Source: Sporobacter sp942492735
GTDB taxonomy: Bacteria > Bacillota > Clostridia > Oscillospirales > Oscillospiraceae
Length of the DNA stretch: 64,000 nt
Assembly (NCBI GenBank): GCA_942492735.1
Contig: OW818648.1
Span: 1,922,001-1,986,000, forward strand
Direction of reading: 5' to 3'
In this document: positions 34,401-42,140 of the stretch, in pieces
How the letters are laid out: every line of letters begins with the position of its first letter
Position numbering within the stretch: the stretch's first letter is position 1
Program-made: the position numbers and the translations under genes
The notes under the pieces: generated by a model
Database searches by the model: none
What the model saw: only the letters and a program-made list of their open reading frames with translations
What the model was told of the DNA's origin: nothing

Positions 34401-35936
34401 GGCTGTTCCGACCGCAGCTGCATCAGCAGCACTGTTGAATGATGTGACAACCGACGTTTCTGAAGCTTTTTGAGCAGCAACTGCCGCATAGAAGGTTGTT
34501 TGAATCTGGGTGAGTGTTGTGAAGGTTGCGTTGACCATTGCGGTTTGTACCGGGAGCTTGATTGCCAGGGCGTTATACTCTGTAAAATCGATGCCTAATA
34601 CCGAGACGTATTTGGCCATATATGTATCATAACTGGGCGCGTATGTCTGCAGGCTCAGCTCGGCTATTGCCATTGCAATGAATTTCGCCGTAATTCTGGC
34701 CTGGAAAGATGCTTTCGCAACCGGGTCGTTGATGAGCAATACTTTCGCATCTGCAGTGGTCTTGGGGGTGATAGCAGCATTTACATTGGCCATGTTTGCC
34801 AAAGGCGCGGCCTCAAAAGCGGCTACAGCTGTTTCGGCAGCTGCCAGTGCAGCAGTTTCAAATCCCAGCAGATTCGATTTAGCGGTTGCTATCTGCGCCG
34901 TTCTGGCTGTAACCCGTGCTGTCAGCGCTGCATTCAGAACGACATCTGTTACCAGGGCGACGGCAGTATCCGCAGGTGCTTTTAGTGCTTCAGCAGATGT
35001 AATTTGATCTATGGTGGAAATCATTGCTGACTCATAAGCCGATACGGCAGCTTCTGCATTCTCAGTAATAGATGAGGTGAACGTCAACGTTACATCCGGA
35101 CCGGCTGGGTTGACACCCATGGCGGCGATTCTGACAAGCAGCGTATGGTTGCCGGCGAAGTTCAATGCTCCAAACGTTGCGGCGTTGTAGACCACATACG
35201 GCGCATTGTCGAGGCTGTATTCCATTTCGATTGTCATACCGCTGACGGTATTTAAGTCGTCGTCATTCGTAACGGCGGGAGCCGGTGGTGTTACCGGATT
35301 TGTCGTGAAGGTTAAGGTGGTAGCGGCCCCTGCCGGTACGGTGCCAGCAGCCGCGACTCTTACGAGGAGTATATGGCCGCCTATGAAGTCAATTGCTGCA
35401 AAGGCTACGGAATCATAGAGCACATATGGCGCGCTATCCAAGCTGTACTCGTAGCTTGCCATCATGCCGTTGACAGTGTTTGCTGTATCGTCGTTTGTCA
35501 CACCGGGTGCTGCAGGAATGACGATCGGGACAAGTACTGCTACGCCGCCGATAACTGTCAGCTCTTTCGTATACGCAGGTTTTAGAGTCTGATACAGCGG
35601 ATCGCCCTGAATTTCTAAAAGGGTTGGTTTATTGTCTGTTATTGCTTTCTGATAATCAAGAACTGTTCCGATCGTTGTCTCGATAAAAACCGGAGCGCCG
35701 TTGAGTATGGCAGTCCCAAGATTCGATTTTAGGCTGTTGTAAAAAACCAGATTGCCGAGCATCGCATTGTTAATTGCTTGGATATAATCGACGATGACCA
35801 TTTCTGAGCTTGTATCCTGGTAGTAGACGTACCGGATCTCTTGGGTGTCTCCCGGGGCAGCTAAAGCAGCGGTAGGCAGTATAAAGCAAAGCACCAGAAT
35901 CAGGCATACTATCTTAGTAATTTTTTTCTTTAACAT
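31485..35936 (-). CDS. Giant secreted repeat protein with Big_2 Ig-like domains
   Basis: 1483 residues. A signal peptide ends at about residue 27 (AALA-AP). Residues 140-285 hold two copies of a beta-domain with 'YEYSLDSAPYV' and 'GGHILLVRVAA'. Residues 290-432 have two helical units related to the 72-residue repeats of the neighbouring SLH protein. Residues 432-1098 and 1278-1483 contain about 13 degenerate ~60-residue units with the core 'LGLDLTDYNxLxNKxPV...FxxxADVKAAFDAAV'. Residues 1107-1272 are two bacterial Ig-like Big_2 domains. There is no LPXTG or SLH motif, so the way it is held at the surface is unclear. GGAGG precedes ATG 35936, 33 bp after the SLH-protein gene, so both are probably one operon. 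A structural or adhesive role is likely. Confidence 0.85.
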   Translation of the reverse strand: MLKKKITKIVCLILVLCFILPTAALAAPGDTQEIRYVYYQDTSSEMVIVDYIQAINNAMLGNLVFYNSLKSNLGTAILNGAPVFIETTIGTVLDYQKAITDNKPTLLEIQGDPLYQTLKPAYTKELTVIGGVAVLVPIVIPAAPGVTNDDTANTVNGMMASYEYSLDSAPYVLYDSVAFAAIDFIGGHILLVRVAAAGTVPAGAATTLTFTTNPVTPPAPAVTNDDDLNTVSGMTIEMEYSLDNAPYVVYNAATFGALNFAGNHTLLVRIAAMGVNPAGPDVTLTFTSSITENAEAAVSAYESAMISTIDQITSAEALKAPADTAVALVTDVVLNAALTARVTARTAQIATAKSNLLGFETAALAAAETAVAAFEAAPLANMANVNAAITPKTTADAKVLLINDPVAKASFQARITAKFIAMAIAELSLQTYAPSYDTYMAKYVSVLGIDFTEYNALAIKLPVQTAMVNATFTTLTQIQTTFYAAVAAQKASETSVVTSFNSAADAAAVGTAITTYAAQLSLTLTEYNAIADKTPLHNELLNRNFTSGEQIKTAIIIAILNNSTTATIVGNVLSTNATFLGLQSGNEFTSIKTATQNGVFAAKPIADKTTILIIAINNSSTYYLGLNLPYLKDIMGLDLTEYNALTGRGREHVQSDIVAATMATKTDVQNTFSAAVTARKANEAGAVALLNSATTAAEIGTVITAAFTTAPLMYTIADFNALLNKVPVYENLLLPTFTTMTQVEATIGSVSIVQKALEATAMANINNAALADIEAAIIGNAAVLGLNLTDYIALTNRAPVNNTMAVTTFYSLTIMKTTFESAVASQKAVDSVNSADAASMGTVITANTTVLGLTAWSITDYNLLSTAGKDAVHTAMVGRAFADKAAVKTAFETAISVPLFDEITVATAMGTAITNYATVLGLTTTNYNSLIATYKTEVQTALLTPIFLTAADVRTAFDAAVNAAKVNQGLYYINATTSASSMASYITTYAAALGLDLTDYNTLTNKVPAQTALVNAPAFASAADFKAAFDSAVAVAKVNEATAAGMGAVLTANAVKLGLDLTDYSILIYKEPVHNALVSPIFADAAAVKAAFDAAVAEEKAFEGPLLDTPAVRLNKPTTSLIIGTTETLIATVLPNRTIDQSVTWSSSDNTVAMVDSSGVVTAVNGGTTVITAANSDATLSDTCTVTVIVPVTGVILNKANTSMYVGGSDTLVATVLPANATNKNVIWSTSAPTYATVNNGVVTGVAMNVVTITVTTADGSYKATCMATVTNLANVLNNFNLATSTYIAGLITQYGVVIGLDLTDYLTLGAAEKLIVQNAVLNHPQSFTTTAQIKTVFDEALAVQLINTATPATVGSVLTKYAAVFGIDLTAYNLLADKSFVHTYMTSTGYGTAADVKAAFDTAVTDGPAITAALAEINTAAATEMSTVLANNAAVLMLDLAAYVTLAPAGQDALNALLEAFAFTLPWEVQSEIDIFIANYIP

Positions 35937-35969
35937 CGTTACAACCTCCTATATGATCTATTAGTCAAG

Positions 35970-38900
35970 CTATATCTGGACAACTGTGATAGTGCGCTGG
36001 TCTGTTTGCCCGGAAGCATTCGTGACAATAATGACAATCGGTGCGTTGGCTGCCAGGCCGCCAATACTGCTGCGCATCCATACTCCCATCGAGGCATTAT
36101 ACGTTAAAGTGAGACCGTTCGCCGTTACGGAGACTGGGGTTACGCCTGGCAGTATACTAACAGAAACATAAGTTAATCCGGCGAAATCCCTAATTGCTGA
36201 TGCTGTATTAATCATAGAGACTGTTCTCTCCACAACGATTTTTCCCTCGAGATCTACCGGTGTTGTTCCGGCCGGAACCTCAGTTCTCCATTGAATACCA
36301 CCGGGCTGAAGGATTGCCTGAACGCCATTGACAGTAACCTTAATAACTTGGCCGACATACTCCGGCTTAATTGTGATATTCGCCAGTGTCTGCCCGAACG
36401 CAGTGGTGATAATGGTGACAGTATCAATTTCAATCGGCAATTGGAGTGCCGCTTTTGCTGTTGCTATCTCTGCCGCTCTTATTATGATTCTGGATTCAAA
36501 AGCGGCCTTTACCGTTGTATTTGTGACTGCGGCGACTGCTGTATCCGATGGGGCTTTTAATCCTTCAGCGGCGGCGATCAGAGCAAGTGTGGTGATCGGC
36601 GCTGCTTCATAAGCAGAGACGGCTGTTTCGGCTGCAGCCTGTGCCGTCAGTTCGGTTTTTGCTGTAGCAACCTGCGTCATTCTGGCAGTAATCCGAACCG
36701 TGAACGCAGCTTTCGCGGTTGTATCAGTGACAGCGGCGACGGCCATGTCGGCGGGCGTTTTCAGACCTTCAGCTATTGTGATTTGGGCAAGTGTGGTGAT
36801 TGGCGCAGCTTCATAAGCAGATATGGCTGCCTCAGCGGCGGCTTGCGCATTAAGTTCTATTAAGATTGCTTTTGCTGCGGTGATCGCTGTCGTTCTGGCA
36901 GTGATCCGAGCTGTGAAGGCTGTCTTCGCTGTCATATCTGTGACATCGGCGACTGCTGTTTCGGCAGGATTCTTCAATCCTTCGGCTGTCGCAATCTCAG
37001 CCAGTGTGCTGATCGGGCCTGCTTCGTAAGCGGCGACTGCTGTTTGGGCAGCTGCCTGAGCGGCAGCCTCTGTCATTAAGACTGTCTTCGCTGCGGCGAT
37101 CTGTGTCGTTCTGGCAGTGATCCGAGCTGTAAACGCTGTCTTTGATGTCATATCCGTAACGGCGGTGACTGCTGTTTCAGCGGGGTTCTTCAAACCTTCG
37201 GCTGTCGCAATCTCAGCCAGTGTGCTGATCGGGCCTGCTTCGTAAGCGGCGATTGCTGTTTGGGCAGCTGCCTGAGCGGCAGCTTCTGTCATTAAGCTCG
37301 CTTTTGCTGCGGCGATCTGTGCCGTCCTGGCAGTGATTCGAGCTGTGAAGGCTGTCTTCGCTGTCATATCTGTGACATCGGCGACTGCGGTTTCAGCGGG
37401 GTTCTTCAAACCTTCAGCTGTTGCGATCTCGGCCAGAGTGGTGATCGGGCCAGCCTCGTAAGCGGCGACTGCTGTTTGGGCTGCGGCCTGTGCTGCAGCT
37501 TCTGTCATTAGGCTCGCTTTGGCTGCGGCGATGGCTGATGTTCTGGTAGTGATTTTAGTATTGAGGGTTGCCTTCACAGTAATATCTGTAACGGCGTCGA
37601 CTGCAGTTTGTGCTGGGGTCTTTAAACCTTCAGCTGTTGCGATCTCGGCCAGAGTGGTGATCGGGCCAGCCTCGTAAGCGGCGACTGCAGTTTGGGCTGC
37701 GGCCTGTGCTGCAGCTTCTGTCGTTAGGCTCGCTTTGGCTGCGGCGATGGCTGATGTTCTGGTAGTGATTTTAGTATTGAGGGTTGCCTTCACAGTAATA
37801 TCTGTAACGGCGTCGACTGCAGTTTGTGCTGGGGTCTTTAAACCTTCAGCTGTTGCGATCTCGGCCAGCGTGGTGATCGGGCCAGCCTCGTAAGCGGCGA
37901 CTGCTGTTTGGGCTGCGGCCTGTGCTGCAGCTTCTGTCATTAGGCTCGCTTTGGCTGCGGCGATGGCTGATGTTCTAGTAGTGATTTTAGTATTGAGGGT
38001 TGCCTTCACAGTAATATCTGTAACGGCGTCGACTGCAGTTTGTGCTGGGGTCTTTAAACCTTCAGCTGTTGCGATCTCGGCCAGCGTGGTGATCGGGCCA
38101 GCCTCGTAAGCGGCGACTGCTGTTTGGGCTGCGGCCTGTGCTGCAGCTTCTGTCATTAGGCTCGCCTTGGCTGCGGCAATGGCTGACGTTCTGGTAGTGA
38201 TTTTAGTATTGAGGGTTGCCTTCACAGTAATATCTGTAACGGCGTCGACTGCAGTTTGTGCTGGGGTCTTTAAACCTTCAGCTGTTGCTATCTCGGCCAG
38301 CGTGCTGATCGGGCCAGCCTCGTAAGCGGCGACTGCTGTTTGGGCTGCGGCCTGTGCTGCAGCTTCTGTCATTAGGCTCGCCTTGGCTGCGGCAATGGCT
38401 GACGTTCTGATAGTGATTTTAGTATTGAGGGTTGCCTTCACAGTAATATCTGTAACGGCGTCGACTGCAGTTTGTGCTGGGGTCTTTAAACCTTCAGCTG
38501 TTGCGATCTCGGCCAGCGTGCTGATCGGGCCAGCCTCGTAAGCGGCGACTGCTGTTTGGGCTGCGGCCTGTGCTGCAGCTTCTGTCATTAGGCTCGCTTT
38601 GGCTGCGGCGATGGCTGATGTTCTAGTAGTGATTTTAGTATTGAGGGTTGCCTTCACAGTAATATCTGTAACGGCGTCGACTGCAGTTTGTGCTGGGGTC
38701 TTTAAACCTTCAGCTGTTGCGATCTCGGCAAGAGTGGTGATCGGGCCAGCCTCGTAAGCGGCGACTGCTGTTTGGGCTGCGGCCTGTGCTGCAGCTTCTG
38801 TCATTAGGCTCGCTTTGGCTGCGGCGATCGCAGTTGTTCTTGTAGTGATCCGAGCTGTAAACGCTGCCTTTGCTGTCATATCCATAACGGCGGCGACTGC

Positions 38901-40904
38901 TGTTTCAGCAGGAGCCTTTAAGCCTTCAGCTGTTGCGATCTCGGCCAGCGTGGTGATCGGGCCAGCCTCGTAAGCGGCGACTGCTGTTTGGGCTGCGGCC
39001 TGTGCTGCAGCTTCTGTCATTAGGCTCGCCTTGGCTGCGGCAATGGCTGACGTTCTGGTAGTGATTTTAGTATTGAGGGTTGCCTTCACAGTAATATCTG
39101 TAACGGCGTCGACTGCAGTTTGTGCTGGGGTCTTTAAACCTTCAGCTGTTGCGATCTCGGCCAGCGTGCTGATCGGGCCTGCCTCGTAGGCGGCGACAGC
39201 TGTTTCGGCTGCGGCCTGTGCTGCAGCTTCTGTCATTAGGCTCGCTTTGGCTGCGGCGATGGCTGATGTTCTGGTAGTGATTTTAGTATTGAGGGTTGCC
39301 TTCACAGTAATATCTGTAACGGCGTCGACTGCAGTTTGTGCTGGGGTCTTTAAACCTTCAGCTGTTGCGATCTCGGCAAGAGTGGTGATCGGGCCAGCCT
39401 CGTAAGCGGCGACTGCTGTTTGGGCTGCGGCCTGTGCTGCAGCTTCTGTCATTAGGCTCGCTTTGGCTGCGGCGATCGCAGTTGTTCTTGTAGTGATCCG
39501 AGCTGTAAACGCTGCCTTTGCTGTCATATCCATAACGGCGGCGACTGCTGTTTCAGCAGGAGCCTTTAAGCCTTCAGCTGTTGCGATCTCGGCCGGTGTG
39601 GTGATCGGGCCTGCTTCGTATGCGGCAACTGCTGTTTGGGCGGCTACGGATGGATCTGTTACAACAACACCACCGTCACCGCCGCCACCGGGTATATCGG
39701 TGGCACCGGCTACTCCCGTTTGAAGAGCAATTGAGGTTCCATCTGATATGAACGCTATCCCGCCTATCATAACAATCATGTCTATGGGAGCTGTTGTGTT
39801 CACCGGCTCGGTATCAAACCGCGTCCCCACTGCATTGGATGTCAGAATGGCATTTGTTATTGTACCGGCGCCGGTGATTTCGCCGGGCACGTTAAGAGTA
39901 AGATTTGTTATTGATGAGCCGGCAGGTAATATAATGTGTTCTTCTACATTGACAATGACATTCCCGAACACTCCCTCGAGAATGATGTCGTCGCAGTCGC
40001 TATCAACGATTACTGTGGGGATTTCCACGCCGTCGGATGTAAAGACTCTTATGGAACCGCCGACCTTTTCGATGATGATCGAACCTGTAATAGACGATCC
40101 GCCGATAATCTTAATGGAGTTCGGCCCGCCGCCCTGAACGATGATATTACCGGTTACTTTGACGTTATCTAAAGTTAAAGTGCCCTCGCCGACGCCGGGA
40201 GCGACGAAAAGAGTCCCGTTGATCGTCATGTTTTTCAGTATGACGTTTGAGGTGTTGACAAGGACAGTGCCGGTTACATTCTGGGTATATGTTCCGGGAG
40301 CCGAGTAAAATGCTTTAATCAAGTTGTCAAGAATCTTGACGATCTCCGCTCGTGAGATCGGATCCTTCGGATGCATTTTGCCGTCTGATCTGCCGGTCAT
40401 TATTTTGTTCGCCTCAAATGCGCTGATGGCAGATACGGCATAGGATGCGATATCGGCGGCATCAGAAGCCTTTATGACATAGCCACTGACCGGGCTGAAA
40501 TCAAAGGCACGAGCAATCATAACGGCAGCATCCTGACGTGTGATATTATCGCCCGGCATTACTTTTCCGTCTCCGGAGCCCAAGATAACACCGGCGGCGT
40601 TCGCCTTAAGAACAGCGTCTGTATAGTAAACCGAGCCCAGATCAGAAAACACGGTGCTGGACGACACTTGATAGTCCATCAAACTGTCAAGAATGACTGC
40701 AAGATCTCCACGGGTTATGTAGTCATTGGGCTTGAATTTGCCATCATAGCCTTTTAGAATTCCGTAGTCGCTCCATTTTGTAATCTCCGCTTCCGCCCAA
40801 TGATTGCTGGTATCAGTATACGTCGAACCGGCCGCTGCGGCAGATGGTAACGTCACGGTTAAAAGCAGAACAACGGATAAAATGATTGACAGAGCCTTCT
40901 TCAT
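35970..40904 (-). CDS. S-layer-homology surface protein with fifteen 72-residue repeats
   Basis: 1644 residues. A signal peptide (about 1-25) is followed by three SLH domains (about 28-210; 'NHWAEAEITKWSDYGILKGYDGKF...ITRGDLA' and two further copies) that bind secondary cell-wall polymer. Residues 215-380 look like stacked short beta strands. A Gly-rich hinge precedes fifteen tandem 72-residue helical repeats (about 418-1486) with the core 'TAVAAYEAGPITTLAEIATAEGLK'. A beta-type C-terminal domain ends the protein. Repeats 2-10 are almost identical at DNA level; the outer ones are diverged. ATG 40904 is preferred over ATG 40910 for spacing to AAAGAGG. It probably forms a long stalk at the cell surface. 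Read-through from the upstream kinase/regulator operon may contribute to expression. Confidence 0.9.
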   Translation of the reverse strand: MKKALSIILSVVLLLTVTLPSAAAAGSTYTDTSNHWAEAEITKWSDYGILKGYDGKFKPNDYITRGDLAVILDSLMDYQVSSSTVFSDLGSVYYTDAVLKANAAGVILGSGDGKVMPGDNITRQDAAVMIARAFDFSPVSGYVIKASDAADIASYAVSAISAFEANKIMTGRSDGKMHPKDPISRAEIVKILDNLIKAFYSAPGTYTQNVTGTVLVNTSNVILKNMTINGTLFVAPGVGEGTLTLDNVKVTGNIIVQGGGPNSIKIIGGSSITGSIIIEKVGGSIRVFTSDGVEIPTVIVDSDCDDIILEGVFGNVIVNVEEHIILPAGSSITNLTLNVPGEITGAGTITNAILTSNAVGTRFDTEPVNTTAPIDMIVMIGGIAFISDGTSIALQTGVAGATDIPGGGGDGGVVVTDPSVAAQTAVAAYEAGPITTPAEIATAEGLKAPAETAVAAVMDMTAKAAFTARITTRTTAIAAAKASLMTEAAAQAAAQTAVAAYEAGPITTLAEIATAEGLKTPAQTAVDAVTDITVKATLNTKITTRTSAIAAAKASLMTEAAAQAAAETAVAAYEAGPISTLAEIATAEGLKTPAQTAVDAVTDITVKATLNTKITTRTSAIAAAKASLMTEAAAQAAAQTAVAAYEAGPITTLAEIATAEGLKAPAETAVAAVMDMTAKAAFTARITTRTTAIAAAKASLMTEAAAQAAAQTAVAAYEAGPITTLAEIATAEGLKTPAQTAVDAVTDITVKATLNTKITTRTSAIAAAKASLMTEAAAQAAAQTAVAAYEAGPISTLAEIATAEGLKTPAQTAVDAVTDITVKATLNTKITIRTSAIAAAKASLMTEAAAQAAAQTAVAAYEAGPISTLAEIATAEGLKTPAQTAVDAVTDITVKATLNTKITTRTSAIAAAKASLMTEAAAQAAAQTAVAAYEAGPITTLAEIATAEGLKTPAQTAVDAVTDITVKATLNTKITTRTSAIAAAKASLMTEAAAQAAAQTAVAAYEAGPITTLAEIATAEGLKTPAQTAVDAVTDITVKATLNTKITTRTSAIAAAKASLTTEAAAQAAAQTAVAAYEAGPITTLAEIATAEGLKTPAQTAVDAVTDITVKATLNTKITTRTSAIAAAKASLMTEAAAQAAAQTAVAAYEAGPITTLAEIATAEGLKNPAETAVADVTDMTAKTAFTARITARTAQIAAAKASLMTEAAAQAAAQTAIAAYEAGPISTLAEIATAEGLKNPAETAVTAVTDMTSKTAFTARITARTTQIAAAKTVLMTEAAAQAAAQTAVAAYEAGPISTLAEIATAEGLKNPAETAVADVTDMTAKTAFTARITARTTAITAAKAILIELNAQAAAEAAISAYEAAPITTLAQITIAEGLKTPADMAVAAVTDTTAKAAFTVRITARMTQVATAKTELTAQAAAETAVSAYEAAPITTLALIAAAEGLKAPSDTAVAAVTNTTVKAAFESRIIIRAAEIATAKAALQLPIEIDTVTIITTAFGQTLANITIKPEYVGQVIKVTVNGVQAILQPGGIQWRTEVPAGTTPVDLEGKIVVERTVSMINTASAIRDFAGLTYVSVSILPGVTPVSVTANGLTLTYNASMGVWMRSSIGGLAANAPIVIIVTNASGQTDQRTITVVQI
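36445..39650 (-). repeat. Fifteen tandem 216-bp coding repeats
   Basis: The period is 216 bp (72 codons). Units in the middle (about 37500-39450) differ by only a few bases, while the C-terminal units (left end) are older and more varied. Two alternative unit types, one with 'VTDITVKATLNTKI' and one with 'VMDMTAKAAFTARI', alternate in blocks. Such arrays change length by recombination. Confidence 0.92.
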
Positions 40905-40934
40905 TATCATGACCTCTTTCTCTTTTGGTTACAT

Positions 40935-40976
40935 AAAAATAAAATTGGGTACATATCTTTCAACATGTACCCAATT
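40935..40976 (-). terminator. Terminator of the kinase/regulator operon
   Basis: AATTGGGTACAT pairs perfectly with ATGTACCCAATT around a 10-base loop. On the minus strand it is followed by TTTTATTTTT. It sits only 31 bp before the start codon of the SLH-protein gene, leaving almost no room for a separate promoter. Confidence 0.82.
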
Positions 40977-41045
40977 ATCACGGATGGCAAAATTTGTCGC
41001 AATGCGATAATGTATGCCATTCCCAAGAAAAATGTATGTTTTTGT

Positions 41046-42140
41046 CTAACCGGTCATCAGACTCTTGAATTCGTTGATCGTCATACCGGTTGATTTCTTG
41101 AATAGTTTTTTAAAATACTCATCGTCCTTATAACCGAGCTTTTCTGAGAGCTCAAAGTTTTTAGTTCCGGTTGAAATCAGCATCTTCGCACGTTCGATTT
41201 TAACGTCGGTGAGGTATTTTACGAGATTCATTCCCGTTTTTTCTTTAAAGATCTGGCTTAAGTATGTTCGAGTGATGAACAGCTTGTTTGAAATTTCGTT
41301 GATTGTGATATCGGTATCAATATTCTCCAATACTGTTTTGCAAGCCATTCTGACCATGCTGCTGTTATCAATTCCGAGTTCAAATTTTCTGATGATCGAC
41401 AGGACCTCATTGATTTTGCTTATGTAGGCTTCTTTCATGACAGCAATATCGGCAAGTTTTGAAAAGTCGCTCAGCTTCAACTCCTGCAAATTAGAAAACT
41501 TGCTGATCCAAGGATATTCAGTATGAACGGATTCAACGAGCTTTTTTATGGACTTGTTTAGGACGTGCGCTGTTTTAGTGACATCGAAATTGATTTCCGA
41601 ATTGGTGATATCAACCAGATATCCGGCAGCCTCCAGTGCTTCTTGGCTTCCTTCGCTGAGATGATGTATGATGCTGTCAAGTTCTTCACCAGGGAAGAAT
41701 TCTTCTGGGCTGCTCGTGAGGATTTTGTCCAGGTAGATAATCTTTGACATTTCAAGACGGCGTTCACCGATATATTTCGCAGCCCGCAGCATAATTCGTA
41801 AAAGCTCTTCCGGATCGACGGGTTTAAGCAAATATTCAAAAGCGCCGTTTGACAACCCTTGTCTGGCATATTCAAAGTCGCTGAATTGACTCATTAAAAT
41901 GACACAGGATGCGAGCTTTTCTTCTGTGACTCTTTTGAGCAATTCCAGTCCGTTGATGAGAGGCATTCTGATATCGGTCAGCAACAGGTCAACGGGATGC
42001 TGCTGCAGCTTGCTGAGCGCCTCTCGCCCATTTGACGCATCATCGGCGAGAATAAATCCTGAGATCTCGCCCCATACCTTCATTGACCTGATTTCGTTAC
42101 GGTATAATTCATAATCATCGACAATCATCGCAGTATACAT
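41046..42140 (-). CDS. YesN-type response regulator with AraC DNA-binding domain
   Basis: 364 residues. The receiver domain is at about 1-125 (VDDYELYRNEI, DLLLTDIRMP phospho-acceptor, ILMSQFSDFEYARQGLSNGAFEYLLKPVDPEEL). A linker of about 130 residues follows, then an AraC-type double helix-turn-helix at about 262-362 (INEISNKLFITRTYLSQIFKEKTGMNLVKYLTDVKIERAKMLI, GYKDDEYFKKLFKKSTGMTINEFK). The start codon follows the kinase stop directly (TGAATG), a sign of translational coupling. It is encoded just upstream of the two giant surface-protein genes, which are plausible targets. Confidence 0.92.
   Translation of the reverse strand: MYTAMIVDDYELYRNEIRSMKVWGEISGFILADDASNGREALSKLQQHPVDLLLTDIRMPLINGLELLKRVTEEKLASCVILMSQFSDFEYARQGLSNGAFEYLLKPVDPEELLRIMLRAAKYIGERRLEMSKIIYLDKILTSSPEEFFPGEELDSIIHHLSEGSQEALEAAGYLVDITNSEINFDVTKTAHVLNKSIKKLVESVHTEYPWISKFSNLQELKLSDFSKLADIAVMKEAYISKINEVLSIIRKFELGIDNSSMVRMACKTVLENIDTDITINEISNKLFITRTYLSQIFKEKTGMNLVKYLTDVKIERAKMLISTGTKNFELSEKLGYKDDEYFKKLFKKSTGMTINEFKSLMTG

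Noticed and set aside
36445..39650. Regular repeats that might be read as a CRISPR array
   Set aside because: The unit is 216 bp without short repeats and unique spacers, stays in frame, and encodes a helical repeat of a secreted protein.
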